A DNA stretch of 64,000 nt from Astropecten irregularis (GCA_963971285.1 OZ020253.1:18674528-18738527); one strand, 5' to 3'; counted from the stretch's first letter, positions 1 through 19,238 are shown. The notes: generated by a model from the sequence alone, not told the origin. Numbers and translations: made by a program.

Positions 1-1100
1 GATCCATGTCCTATGCAGGGTACACTAAAATGGGATCCATGATCCTTTGCATTAAACAAACAAGCCCCAAAAAATCCTTCCCCCTCAAAAATAAAAAGAA
101 AAAGGAAACAGAATGAAAGCTTAATATTAAAACTCTCCTCATTTCAGAATCATTCATTCATGATTATAAAACACCCAAAAGATGTCACAAATAATCCTGG
201 TTTATCATTAATAGTGGGCGGATAATGAATTTTGCTTACATTCCACAATGGACCGTTCCGGCATGCTCTTAAGCCCCGCCCACATGTGTTTTATATATTA
301 CATGTGACCGAGTTTGACCGAGGTTTTTGTGGTCACCTGATTAAAAGGTGTCCTCCAATTGGTCAATGCACACAATTTATTTCTTGTTTACCCTGGGGAT
401 AATTCTACATCCATGTCTGGATATTTCTACTCTATTATCTTTGGGACCTTTAACTGCTAAAACTGCATACATACTAATGATAAACCAGTACCTTCTGGGA
501 TAAAAGTAAACATTTAACTATATACACAAGTATTTCATACTGTATGTCATTATTTTATTTGATGTCATGGTTGTGATGTTCTGAAACCAGTTTGAAAAGC
601 CTGATGCACAACAGATGGGGGATGTGTCATCTTAACATTTCACCCAGCGACATAAAGACATTTCGTGCCAAGTCCAAAATTGATGGTCTTAACAGCTCTA
701 TGGAATTGGCTCAAGAGCTGGGCATGCTCGGTGCATTTGGGAGACAAGGGGTCGATTTCAAGAAGCCCTGCAATCGATTGTAACTCGAGTTACGAAGAAT
801 AATTCATCGAAGGTGCCCATCCCACATAGGGCTTCAATGCATCAAAAGTCCTACGAAAGTTACAGAGAGTTTGGTGAAATTGACCCCAGGTCTCATGGGA
901 CAAAAAGGATCAGCTGTATATGTTTATGGGCTTGACTACACCATACATTTAGAACTATGTACAAGTGATCACTGCTAGTTCGGGAGGGTGAAACACTCGG
1001 ACTGTAACTCTCTTTGAAGGCAATCGTTGGGGTTATTTAGATACCTGGAGTGGACTGGTGATAGATCAATCCAAGCCCCTTGGACTGTCCATCTCCCTCC
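1..1100. other. 3' flank of OXCT1, no gene seen
   Basis: No coding exon is recognisable here. The stretch lies downstream of the OXCT1 stop codon, which reads leftwards, so part of it is expected to be 3' UTR. It contains one short palindromic repeat, listed separately at 748-887. The open frames here are short and show no recognisable protein motif. Confidence 0.5.
748..887. mobile_element. GGGGTCGATTT palindromic repeat, copy 1
   Basis: A short inverted-repeat element starts with GGGGTCGATTTCA and ends with TGAAATTGACCCC. It has CTCGAGTTACGA in its interior. The same structure occurs at 9922-10061 and 49836-50108, so it is a dispersed miniature family, probably a non-autonomous DNA transposon. 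No protein is encoded and no clear target duplication is visible. Confidence 0.6.
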
Positions 1101-8199
<7,099 letters not shown>

Positions 8200-8416
8200 G
8201 TTTTAATAGCAAGGGACCCAACAAAATAATAACGCAACAGCCAACACATACAAAACCTCAGCATGTTTAAAGGGGCACTCAGTACATGTACTTGTACTTT
8301 TAAGGGGCAGACTCTCCAACTTAACTTAGGGATTAGACTTCACCAATGCATTATCGGCTAATATCAAAGAATTTCCTCTTTTCCCATCTAAAGTCGGTTT
8401 AATTTTGAGTATTTAA

Positions 8417-8757
8417 AGGTACTATCATACTTTGGTAGCATACCGAAAAATAAATCTTCACTGATTTACCTTTAAAAATAAACTTGGTGATGATAAGCCC
8501 CTAGAAACATTTTTCTGACTGAAGTGAAATGCTGTATTTATCGAGAAAAGAATTTTTTTTGGATCTTTTAAAAGATTAAAAATAACGGTAAACAGACTTA
8601 AGAAATACTGCAGCCGTTTTTCATAGTTTTCTCAAAAAGTACATGGGCACCGTATGGGACTGTGAAATTTCACCCGACTGAATTATTGTAGTCTTCCTTG
8701 ATATTTTTGCCAATGAATCTGCATTTCTTTCACAAAAACCAAAGTATGATATTACCT
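8417..8757. mobile_element. Type 1 TTAA element, complete
   Basis: TTAA at 8413-8416 and 8758-8761 flank an element beginning AGGTACTATCATACTTTGG and ending CCAAAGTATGATATTACCT. The interior has the AAGTGGGCACC-like and TTTTAAAAGATT motifs common to the family. It is a full-length copy just upstream of the OXCT1 start codon. Confidence 0.85.
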
Positions 8758-9195
8758 TTAAATAATATAATATTAATAAAGACACTTAAAGAAATCAATG
8801 GGAGTACACAGTACGGACTGAACTTAAAGGTCACGCATTTAATTACAACACACCACGATTCCCTGAGTTCAATCACGCAAATATAAAAAAAAACTCTCCT
8901 TATTCAAAGCACAAAAATGCCATTTTCTTCCAATCACAGTATGTCTAAAATACAAAGTTTACAAACAAATAAATCCACAATAACGTTTAAAAACTAGGCA
9001 AACACATTGTCTAAAATGATCATTATTACAAATTAGAAAGATTGATAAACACTTCCCTGGTTTTAAGAGGAACAAACATTTCAAATTGGATCCAGTAATG
9101 AATAATGAACAACTGAATGATGACATTTGAAAACCTTGAGCAAACATGACCATCAGCGTTCACTGCATTCAGAATGATGAGCTAAAACCTCTCTG

Positions 9196-9300
9196 ACAAA
9201 AAAACTCAGTTGATATAGCGAACTCCAGAATGGAGTCCAGGAGTTGCTGGTTCGAATCCCACTCCAGTAAATTTGTCTTCCTTCATTTGTCAATGACTAC
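9196..9300 (+). mobile_element. tRNA-derived SINE (SINE-1), forward copy
   Basis: The B-box region GCTGGTTCGAATCCCACTCC is followed by AGTAAATTTGTCTTCCTTC and then TTTGTCAATGA. The A-box part is diverged. The tail matches the other SINE-1 copies in the window. Confidence 0.65.
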
Positions 9301-9921
9301 AAAAAAGTGATACAAACTATATTGTTCTTACATCCAAACAAAACATAAAAAAACAAATTTCAATACAAAACTGATCCTTCACATTAAAAGAAACTAAACT
9401 CAAACTGTGTCTTCTTTTTTCATGTTCACTCAATATAAAATTGGCTGATATTGCATTGCAGTATTATAAACATTTTGAAAGAACATTTAAAAAAATTCAA
9501 AAGGATATTCTCTAATTAAAAAATTGGAGATGTAATATAATGCAATGTAAAATGCTAATTTATTTATTTGTATTTGTTAACTGAGTTAAAATGTTAAAAG
9601 TTAGACCATAACGACTATATTTTTCAGCTCTGAAATAAGTTTTCCTTTTAATTCCCTTTTTTTTCTTATTTTATACCTTTTTCTAAATAATGGTTTTATT
9701 CTAAAAATCTTCAGTACTATATGTATAAATGTATCTAATCATCATTTTGTGGCACACTAAGAGTCATGATAATTTTGTGTAAAAACTACAGCACATTAGC
9801 AGTGCATGGAATGTAACAAATTTCAATTGGCTTTGGACTTCAATTCTGCCTAATCCTAGGTTTTATTCCAGTTCAGGTGATGTATATGTAGAGTTGTAGA
9901 TTGTGAGTGCATAATAAGCCA

Positions 9922-10061
9922 GGGGTCGATTTCACCAAACTAATCGTAACTTACTATCAATCATAGGACTTAAGATGCATTGCAGCCCTACGTAGGATAC
10001 GATGAGTTATCCTTCGTAACTCGAGTTACGATCGATCGTAGGGCTTCGTGAAATCGACCCC
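9922..10061. mobile_element. GGGGTCGATTT palindromic repeat, copy 2
   Basis: The best-preserved copy of the family runs from GGGGTCGATTTCACC to GTGAAATCGACCCC, with a centre near TAAGATGCATTGCAGCCCTACG. It lies close to the 3' end of the GILT gene. The near-complete inverted symmetry indicates a small non-autonomous transposon. Confidence 0.7.
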
Positions 10062-10122
10062 AGGCATCCCCGTTTTGGATTCAAGCTGGGAAGACCTCCG
10101 ATGACAGATGAAGCTTGTGCTT

Positions 10123-13100
10123 TTAATCTCGGATGCAAGATTGGAATTGGGGCTTATCATCCTGTGAGCAGGCAGGTGGTTTGGGTCCTTGGTACGTGTT
10201 ACAGATCAGCTTCTTGAGGTTTCTGGTCGCTCTGTTCTGAATGTCATCAGTGTGTTGCTGTGTGAAAAGAAGCAAAAAGCAACACCATAACTATCACTTG
10301 CATAACCTTCTGCTCCTACCACGCAAGATGACATGGATGAGAGGTGTTGACCAAACATCAACACAGTCTCCACAGTTGGACTAGATCATGAACCATGCAT
10401 TGCCACAAAAACCATAATGTGGTATGGAGGTGGGTTAGGGTTAAACATAGATGGCTTCACATAATAAACTACAGGTTTCTGGCAGTCAAAAGTCAAAAGT
10501 GGATGCACCAATGGCAATGAAGCCAACATCGAGATTTAAAATGACTGCATGTAGGGGTATAGCAGATGACATGTAGTTGTTACACACTCGTGACCATTTT
10601 ATATCATCACACAACTCATCACCAATATTGAGTACAAGACAGAGCCACATCATTAGCCACTATCAGGTCCTACTCTGTGCAGGTGGGCCTCCGAACAGGC
10701 CAAAGCTCAGCAGGTGGTCCATTGTTTTAGGGTTCCAGAACTACATTCACAGTTTCAGGTCTGGAATTTGGTTCTGAAAGGGGCAAGGCCACTTTTCCAT
10801 TGCAAGGGGCACTTCCATTGGAAAATCATAATGTCTATGGAAATATTTGAAGGGGCACCAAGGCCAAGAACCAGGGCAACGAAGGCCATGGCCTCCGTGG
10901 CCTCCGTTAAATTCAAGCCTTGCAGTCTACATCATTGGGAGTTGTAGACTGATGTAAAAGGTAACTCACCCCATTGAGGGTGATCCAGGGCACGAACGTA
11001 TGGGGTGGATTCAGGGCGGCAGTCTTGAGGGCCATCTGATGCTCCAGGGAATTGCCCAAAGTGCCGTTGCCACAGGCGAAGATTTTGTTGAAGTCCACTC
11101 CGTGAGACACCATACACTGGATGGAGAATGGTCAGAAATAAATAGACACAGTCAATCATATTATACCTGAGGAGGAAAACCCAAAGATTTTGTTTATGGG
11201 CCACCTTTTGCCAATGGTTCTCAACAATTCAATGACATTTTAGGTAATATCATACTTTGGTTTTTATCAAAGAAATACAGATTCATGGGCAAAAATACCT
11301 ACAGTCATCTGTGAAAATTTCAGTCCCATACGTTGCCCACTTTTTGAGAAAACAGTGAAAAACCGCCACAGTATTTCTTAAGTCTTTTCTCTTTTATTTT
11401 TGATCTTTTAAAAGATCAAAAAGATTTCCGGTCATTGCTCTACTAATTTCTGGATAAATACACCATTTCAGGTGGAAAAGTTTTAACGGTATCTTTCTAC
11501 CACCACCATCTTCATACCCTGTAATTTATAGGTAAATCTGTGAACATTTCCGTTTTGGTTCTTTACCAAAGTATGATACTATCTTTAATCACCTAGATCT
11601 TAATATTTCCACCATGATTCAACAAAAACAGTTTGTTTGAATTACATGAATTGCACAGAGAACGCCTAGTAAAAATCAAACAAATCAATTTAAATGACTT
11701 TAATAGTCAAAGTATGTGGATAGGATAGGGCCACCATTTTATCTTTCACTATCAGTTTCAGGGGGAAAAAACGAAATTCTTCAGACAGTGCACAATACTT
11801 TATATTTTTGAACAATGAACATTAAGCCTAAGAGTTCACAAACAATACAGTTTGGAAAATGTTGAAAAGACAATGACAAAATAATCAATCCCATTATTAA
11901 CAACAGGCCATCAAATCTGCAGTGCTATAATTAAACCAGCAAGCCTTCAAGGCAAGGTCAAAGTGCACACAATTTCAGACAAAAATACAGAATTCTTCAG
12001 TCAGTGTCAGTGAACAATAGCTTACATGTACGGCAGTCTGTACAAGATCAAAAGAGAGAAAAGAAAAATCAAAGAAGAAAAAAACCTTGCCCTGGGTCAA
12101 TGGTGCAATTATTGTACCAAGATATTGATCAATATGAAATACCACACAATCTAAATCTAACAATATGAGCAAGGTCAACCGTCAAAGTGCACACAGTTTC
12201 AGAGTTCAGACAAAATACAGAATTCTTCAGTGAACAATAGAACTGATAAATTCTGAACAAGACCAAAAGAGAAGAAAAAAAATCAAATCAACTAAAAAAA
12301 ACCTTGACCTAGGTCAATTGGTGCAATTCATTGTACCAAGATATTGATATGAAATACATGTACATGTATAATGTATTTAAAATGAGACGTACACTGAACT
12401 TTGACCAAAATATCAAAGGCTAATGTTAAACAATAGGTCTAGTCTTTGCCAGCATAAAAATAAAACAAAAACAAAATGGGTTATAGAACTGAGCAGGTAA
12501 TGCAACAAAAACACTGGGATTGCAACAGTACACAAAAACCCAACATACAGTATTATTGAATGCTTTATAACTTGTTATGGGAAAAACAAAAGTCAACAAA
12601 GAAAAGTGATCTTTTACATCACCCTGTGTAAAAGATCACAGGGTTCTACATCTGTAGCGCGATGTTCCAGATGTCCAACGAAGGCCCGGAATTTGCAAAA
12701 GCCCATGGCTTACATGTATACTCCTGTAAAATCTCAAGCTAGCTTTTAACAAATACCAGACCATTTGTAGAAACTAGATGCTTAGAATATATCAACATCA
12801 AATGGAGTCTGCAGACAATGTGAATTTTTCAGTGTCTTTTTCAACTTACTTTCTGGGCATTTGGCACGGGATCATGGGTGACTTCCATGCAGTAGATAGT
12901 ACTGAATGCTGTGGAGAAGGGAACGTAGTGCAGAATACAAGTCTCCATCAAATTTCCCTGACACTCCTGCTCTCCGTGCTGACAGTTGAAAACATACTTG
13001 ATCCCTTGCTTTGACTCCTAGAAGATAGTCAATGAGGGAAGAAAGGTTACTATTAACCTGGGGCCAATTTTACGGCTCTGCTTAGAACAAAAATTTGCTA

Positions 13101-14998
13101 ACCATGAATTGTTCTGTCTGAATAATAACAGGATTAACAACCAAATTTCGATGTGTTGTGTACTACTTGCGATTGTTCTTTGGCTGTTGTTTGCTGACCA
13201 TGAATACCAAATGAAATTTTTAATGGTGCATGGTGGTTTGTTTTTTTAAGCATTGAGCAAGACATTTTGTGCCAATCAATTGTTTATGCTTAACACCTCC
13301 ATGAAATTCGAAGCAGATCAACTCGTGCGACAACCAACTCGTACGCTGTTTGGTCAAATTGTACGCCATCAAACTCATATATGCCGATCAACTCGTACCA
13401 ATTCCTTGGAATTCAGAAAAAAGTAATTTCATTGGAAATGGTGTACGAGTTGGTCAGCGTAAGTTGGCCAACGTACAAGTTGGTTGGCATATGAGTTAGT
13501 CTGTGTAGGAGTTGGTCAGCGTACGAGTTGGTCAGCGTACGAGTTGGTCAGCGTACGAGTTGGACAGCGTACCAGTTGGACAGCGTACCAGTTGGTCAGC
13601 GTACCAGTTGGACAGCGTACCAGTTGGACAGCGTACCAGTTGGTCAGCATATGAGTTGGGGCATTCATGAAATTGGCCCCTGCATGCTATAAAAATAAGT
13701 CTCAATCTCTTAGCCTGTGCGGGTTTGCAGACTTATTCATTGGACGGTTAGGCCATAAAAAAAAAATTGTTGTATTGGCGTAACGGAGGTTTCGAAAAAA
13801 GGGTAGGGCGGGCGGATTTTTTATTTTTTTTATTTAATTTTTCCTGGGGTTTTAAATGCTTTTCCCCCTGTATATCACAGTATTTGACGTGTCAAATATA
13901 GACAAGAAATGACATAACAACTTTAACCAGTCTGGTTTCCATCTTTTGCTCCTTTTAAGCTTTTAATCTGCATACAAATTTGCGATTTTCTTATTTTATT
14001 TTATTTTTTCCAGATTTTTATTTATTAATTTTTTTATTTTTATTTTTTTTGGTTTAAAATGTTTACGGTCGGGGCATATTATTGGGTCGGTTTTTATGGC
14101 CTTACAGTACATACCCTTGCATTTCCATAGGGCACCAATGTCACGTTCATGATGTCACTCAGAGCTTGATATGTGGGATAGAGTTCCGTGATGATAAATG
14201 CTTGACATCCCGGGCAATAGGATTCAAAGTACAGCGCGACATTCACCTTCGGGGCATCTTTGTTTGCCCGCTGCCACTTTGCACACTGCTTTTCAACCTG
14301 CAATTATAAAATTAAACAAAATTACCCCAAAATGTATTGACAAGTGAACAAAGGAAAAATTGGCCGGAGCGGGATTCCAACATAAGACCTCCTGAATACC
14401 GTACAGGCGCTCTACCAACTGAGCTATCCTATGTTGGTGGTGACCCCGAATACTATATATTTACTTTATTAGCCTATCTTTGTTTGTTTGGCAGTCAGAA
14501 GCCATATGAAACCACACACACGGCCATATCCCAGGGATGGAAATTATTCCACTGATGACAATAATTTGTGCACAACTCTATGGGACCAACAGTGGGCGTT
14601 TTAAGCAAAATGGCTACCGCTGTACTGGAACTGGGAGTGTACAATTTGTACTTTGTAGATAAAAACCCTGTAAAACTCACTTTTCAGACATTGGTACCCC
14701 AGTTTTACACACTTCAGTGAGATTGAAGTTCATCATAATTTGTATCCAATAAGTTAACTCTTGGAGGATGTAATCCTTTTTTCCGTAATGGTCATCAGTG
14801 GAATTCTTTCCATGTAATTAGTCTACTGCACCCATTACAAAATACAAGGAAACTTACTTGGCATGATTTGGAAATTTCGAAAGAACTGCACCACAGTTCC
14901 GGTGGGAAACTGCACGACGTCACAGCATTAGTTTGGCCTTGTTGGGCGGCAAACGCCACAACTGCCAACAGAAAAATTGCCAAGTGATGCGCCATCAT
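10123..14998 (-). CDS. IFI30: GILT-type lysosomal thiol reductase
   Basis: GILT enzymes reduce protein disulfides at acidic pH in the endocytic and lysosomal compartment. Five exons join in phase, in transcript order: 14858-14998, 14115-14297, 12850-13017, 10970-11116, 10123-10257. They give 257 aa, close to the ~250 aa of the human enzyme. Residues 1-25 form a signal peptide with a hydrophobic core ([14 protein letters not shown]). The active site is CPGC at about 75-78 within YFESYCPGC. The family signature [16 protein letters not shown] lies at about 120-135 and fits C-Q-H-G-x2-E-C-x2-N-x4-[10 protein letters not shown] follows near residue 205. Two ATGs are adjacent at 14998 and 14995; I took the first. 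The gene is divergent from PNKP. It could be any paralogue of the GILT family, so the symbol marks the family rather than strict orthology. Confidence 0.95.
11242..11584. mobile_element. Type 1 TTAA element, complete
   Basis: The element starts AGGTAATATCATACTTTGG and ends AAGTATGATACTATCT, with TTAA directly after the right end; the left TTAA has decayed to TTTT. A central palindrome TTTTAAAAGATC is visible. It lies in GILT intron 3. Confidence 0.8.
11950..12365. repeat. Direct duplication of ~220 bp in a GILT intron
   Basis: Two neighbouring blocks share CAAAGTGCACACA, TACAGAATTCTTCAGT, AAAACCTTG followed by GGTCAAT, and ATTGTACCAAGATATTGAT in the same order and orientation. The first runs from about 11958 and the second from about 12181. 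They differ by small insertions, indicating an old tandem duplication. Confidence 0.7.
13060..13680. mobile_element. GGGGCCAATTT inverted-repeat element carrying a minisatellite
   Basis: The left end CTGGGGCCAATTTTACGG is mirrored by CATGAAATTGGCCCCTG at the right. Relatives occur near 3121, 5752-5948, 6880 and 25440-26006. The interior of this copy holds a 16-bp tandem array listed separately. No coding sequence is present. Confidence 0.65.
13440..13660 (+). repeat. 16-bp minisatellite, about 13 copies
   Basis: The unit is GCGTACGAGTTGGTCA with variants GCGTACCAGTTGGACA. The array starts with diverged copies near 13440 and becomes regular from about 13515. A degenerate relative lies at 25198-25390 on the opposite strand. 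Confidence 0.85.
14337..14525 (-). mobile_element. tRNA-derived SINE (SINE-1), reverse copy
   Basis: Read on the minus strand it has an A-box-like TAGCTCAGTTGGTAGAGCG, a B-box-like GTTGGAATCCCGCTCC, and then TTTTCCTTTGTTCACTTGTC. Upstream on that strand is a conserved head containing TGGTTTCATATGGCTTCTG. It lies in GILT intron 1. The lack of a foldable acceptor stem argues against a real tRNA gene. Confidence 0.7.
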
Positions 14999-15481
14999 TC
15001 CAAACACACCGATTGTTTCAGTCGAAGCGAAAAATAATGCTGTTTGTAACCCGAAAATTAATGTTTTTCACACAAAGTAAAGTGCAACAGTCCAGCTGCT
15101 GCTACTACATGGACTTTTTATGACTTAATGGCTTGATAAAAAATAGACTGGTGCTACATATTTTGATTATTTCTCGTTGGTTAATAAATTTGTGACGTCT
15201 GGGATTTATACCATTTTAAACGTGTGCGCTATGGCTACGGCTTCAAATGACACATACGGAAACGTGTAAATTCTAGCCTTTCTCCATGAGTCTAGCCACA
15301 GCCTGGATGATACGTATGACACGGCTAAATAAATGTAAACAGGCGATGAGGCATGCAACTTGCAAGTAACTTGTTGAGGCAAGTTTGGCCGGGTACTAAA
15401 CTAGTGCATATTAAAAGCACAGATTCGCTGATTTCAGCAGCATTTCCATCATTTTTCTTGAGACAACTAGCCCATCAGACC
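14999..15481. promoter_or_regulatory. Divergent promoter region between GILT and PNKP
   Basis: The GILT start codon on the minus strand and the main PNKP start codon on the plus strand are 483 bp apart, so both 5' UTRs and promoters must fit here unless there are untranslated upstream exons. The region lacks the miniature transposons seen nearly everywhere else. No TATA box could be assigned with confidence. Confidence 0.55.
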
Positions 15482-18400
15482 ATGCCGCCTAAGAGAAAGC
15501 CGTCATCGCGTGCAGCTGATGCCGCTGCAGCGAAAAAGTCAAAGTCCGCGGAGACCGACCCGGAGCTGAAGTTCGACGCCGAGTGGAGCGATCACGGGCC
15601 CCGTGCCGGCACCGGCCAGCTGCCGCCCGTCTTCGTGCTGACTGGGCCGGCCATCAGAGGGTCTGAGAAGATCGCCGGCTTCGATATTGATATGACGCTC
15701 ATCGTGCCTGCGAGTGGGAGAACGTTCCCGACAGGTTTGTTCGATTCGAGCAAAACCCAAATTCTGAATTTATTGTAAAAAATTAGAGTGTGGGGGATTT
15801 GGCTTTGGCCTGTTTGGGTTTGGAGGGTGGTAAACTGGTGGTTGCAATGATCTTTACCCTTCCTTGGTCTAACCATGTAGCTATATGGTCTGACTAGTTG
15901 CGATGATCGTAACCCTAGGTCTGACATGGGGACTGGGACCTAAGGTCCAATTTCCCCATGTCAAACCAAGAGTTAGGTCCATGTCAGACCAAGGGTAACG
16001 ATCAACGCAACTATGAGGTCGAGGGTAAGTGGCCATGGATGGGCTGGGCTAAGTTGGGCTGGATGGGGGCGTGACATCATATTGGATGGAACCGGCATTG
16101 AGACTAAAAACAAGTGACAAAAAAAAGCTCCGAATTAGGAGGGCCTGATGTTTAGATCCTAGCAAGTAGCAGTTTATCAGTGATCCATTTCCCTAGGTGG
16201 AGACTTTGATAATGTGTGGTAAACAGCTCTTGTCTTTTGTGGTACTGGTAGGTATAGGATTAGGGTTAATGAAATTGTTATGTTTTTGACTGTATATCAC
16301 CTATTCTCGGTAGTGATTCCCAATTTTTTTGCAAACAGTTACTTTTACCTCAAGTATCTTTTTTTTTGTATTGCAGGTCCGAGTGACTGGAAGTTTATCC
16401 ATGACAAGGTCCAGCCCAAGCTGAAGGCAGAGTTTGAAGCGGGTTACAAGATCGTGTTATTCACCAATCAGCGAGGCATGGAGAAGGGTCACACCTCGCC
16501 GGCCGGATGGAAGGGAAAAATAAAAAAGATCATCAATGAACTCAATATTCCCATTCAGGTAGCTATGACGTGGACAGAACTTTGGTTATTAGGCAGCTTT
16601 AGATTTTCACGTCGACAACATTTACTTTACCACGCCAACGTTGTGTCAAGGATACACAAACTACATACTATTGTTGATGTTCAGCACGGCGTTCTTGCAT
16701 TTGTGGTCAACGTGAACAAGGTCCACGTTCACATCAATCTAAAGCTGCCTGTTTTTTGTGTGTAGTACAGAAGTGGTAATGACCAAAACAAAAAGCACGC
16801 AAAAAGAAAATCTCTTCAGTTTTTCAATGAATCAATGAATTCCTAATTTAAGATGACTATTGATACAAATCCTTCTTGGAAATATTTCCTGAAATGCCCT
16901 CATCATCATGAAAACTACATATGAATGCCTCAAAAAATGCATTAGGTAATTCCACTTCCACAAACGGAACATGAAAAACTGTGCATAAAAACAGAAACTC
17001 TGAAATTTCACAGGTCCCCATTATGATAAAGAGAAGGATTTCTTGTTGAGTATGCATACATTTTGGAGACTTTTTTGCTTTTTTAAATCAGGTTTTCGTT
17101 GCCACTGGTGAGAACCACATGCGTAAACCGGGAACCAAGATGTGGGAGCTGATGGTGACGGACCACAACCAAGGCATCCAGCCCAACATGGCCGCATCTT
17201 ACTACGTGGGCGATGCGGCTGGCAGGCCAAAGGAATGGGCCCCGGGCAAGAAGAGAGACTTCTCCTGTGGAGACCGGATGTTCGCGGCAAATGTTGGCAT
17301 CGAGTTCTTGACGCCAGAGGAGTATTTTTTGGGCGAGAAGCCTGTCACCTTTGAGTGGCATTCCATCAAGCCGGCTGGCGTACTGAAGTCTAGCAGTGAG
17401 AAGCACAAGGACAGCTACCACTCAAAGGTAACAACATTCAAGGATGCATCCTTGAATCCATGGCCTTCTTCCAAACCCCGGCTCTGGCACTGTCATCCAT
17501 ATGCTGAAAAAATAGGTTGTGGCTTTTCACTGAAGCTGAATCTCTGTTCTCTTGTTCAAAATACTTCCAAACTGTAGCCAAAAGCTCATGAGAACATTAT
17601 TTTAGAATGGATCCACAAAATCGAGCCGGCGCTGGAGCCTGAGGCAGAGCCGAGGTTTGGAAAAGGGCCCATCCATCCAGAGAGCCTGCAACATTTTGCA
17701 TTAATTCTGGAGCAAACATCACAACAGACAATGCATTTCCATAACTTGAATCAGATTTTACTCACTTCTTCACTGATGGCTTTCCCTTCGACACTTCTAC
17801 TGGTTTGAGCAATGTCCTAGGACCTTGTAATTTTGTTTTTACAAATAAGAGCCTGAGTTTTTAAGAAAGAAACGAGGTATTAATGCTGGCAAACCCTCAC
17901 AGACCAGTGAAAATTGTTAACCTTTGACCTGTACAGGACAAGGAAATGATACTCATGGTTGGCAGCCCAGCCTCCGGAAAGAGCAGTTTCGTCAAGAAGT
18001 ACCTTCTGCCTCAGGGGTACGTCCACATCAATCGCGACACGCTGCACACGCCGGCAAAGTGCATCGCGGCAACCAAGGATGCGATCTCGAGTGGGAAGAG
18101 TGTCGTCATCGACAACACCAATCCATCAAGGGGTGCTAGGACGGCTTATGTAGACCTGGCCACCAAAGCTAGTGAGTATACAGTCAATACTTTCACCAGC
18201 CCCATCAGGCAAGCGAATTTAAAAAATATCCACAACCCACACAAATTTTCCAAGCCCAAACTGTGAAAATCAGTCACAATTGTAACTTAACTGTGACAAA
18301 ATAATAGCTTTACATTATTATAAAGTTGCCCAAATGAAATTTCTCTTACTTAGCTTAGGGTTGGTGCGATTTTGAATTCAGGATTAGTGCCGGCGAGATC

Positions 18401-18948
18401 GTGAATGTTTAAGCCCCAACATGGAAGCAAATTTAGTTATTCGGTAAGGGGGCAGGGGACTGGCGAGGAGCATAAGGATTTTGTTGAGCACATCTGGAGA
18501 TAATAAAGGTCTTCTTCAAAATGTAAATTTCAAGCAAGAGGTGGTTAGGTTGATGAGGGGGGCTAAGGGGGAAGGCCTGTCCCTCCACATAGTTCATTGG
18601 ATCACCCTTCTCTTTTGATTACGGTAATATGCTGACCAGGTAGGATTCAGATATGTAATGGCTTTTGTCTACCCTTTTTCCATAAAATGTTCCGTGGCAG
18701 AGTACAAAGTCCGCTGTTTCGTCATGCAGACTCCGGTAGATCTCGCACATCATCTGAACTACCTGCGACAGACGCAGACCAATGGCAAGGTGCGACGGGT
18801 ACCCAACGTGGCCTTCAATGTCTACAAGAAGAACTATGAAGAGCCCCAGCAGACGGAGAAGTTTGATGAGATCGTCCGGATCCCGTTTCAGCCAACGTTC
18901 GATAGCGAGGAAGAGAGGGCACTTTTTTTGCAGTGGACCGGCGAGTAG
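15482..18948 (+). CDS. PNKP: Bifunctional polynucleotide 3'-phosphatase/5'-kinase, no FHA domain
   Basis: PNKP removes 3' phosphates and phosphorylates 5' hydroxyls at broken DNA ends. Five exons join in phase: 15482-15734, 16377-16558, 17092-17427, 17937-18171, 18701-18948, giving 417 aa. The N-terminus is a basic tail (PPKRKPSS, then AKKSKS) that could be a nuclear signal. The phosphatase follows: FDIDMTL with the two Asp at 68 and 70, FTNQRGM, and VGDAAGRP. The kinase has the P-loop GSPASGKS (about 266-273), the HINRDTL segment and IDNTNPS. Human PNKP is longer (about 520 aa) because of an N-terminal FHA domain, which I do not find here. An in-frame ATG at 15353 would add 43 residues. A poly(A) signal AATAAA lies at 19233-19238. 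Confidence 0.95.
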
Positions 18949-19232
18949 GACCCCCAATAATAACCAAAATGGATTCCAGGACACCAGTGTGACATTCTAT
19001 ATATGCCATTTATTATAATCTTCAGAAGAATTTTAAATGAACTCTAAAAATGAATGTATTCATTGCAATTATTCACCTTTTTAGTGATTTTTTAATACTG
19101 TTGGATAGTTTTCTTAAGTACAGATGGAAGATACTTTATTTTTAATTAAAAAAGAAAGGTTGTACTTTTTAGATAAACTGAAGTAAGCTGAAGATTATGT
19201 GTGAAACATGTAAAAAAAATCTATCAAAGATC

Positions 19233-19238
19233 AATAAA
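19233..19238 (+). terminator. Poly(A) signal of PNKP
   Basis: AATAAA lies 285 bp after the PNKP stop codon and is the first canonical hexamer downstream. Another AATAAA-like site follows near 19340, so an alternative 3' end is possible. Confidence 0.55.

Larger units (their letters stand above)
8200..10122. other. Spacer between OXCT1 start and GILT stop
   Basis: This stretch should hold the OXCT1 promoter next to 8200 and the GILT 3' UTR next to 10122. It contains a type 1 TTAA element (8417-8757), a SINE-1 fragment (9196-9300) and a GGGGTCGATTT repeat (9922-10061). From about 9300 to 9800 it is AT-rich and featureless. No coding exon is recognisable. Confidence 0.5.

Noticed and set aside
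592-783. Short plus-strand frame left of OXCT1
   Set aside because: It overlaps a palindromic repeat, shows no protein motif, and has no matching splice partner.
14337-14450. Possible tRNA gene on the minus strand
   Set aside because: A and B boxes are recognisable, but the acceptor stem cannot pair and the same unit with a non-tRNA head and tail recurs several times, so it is a SINE.
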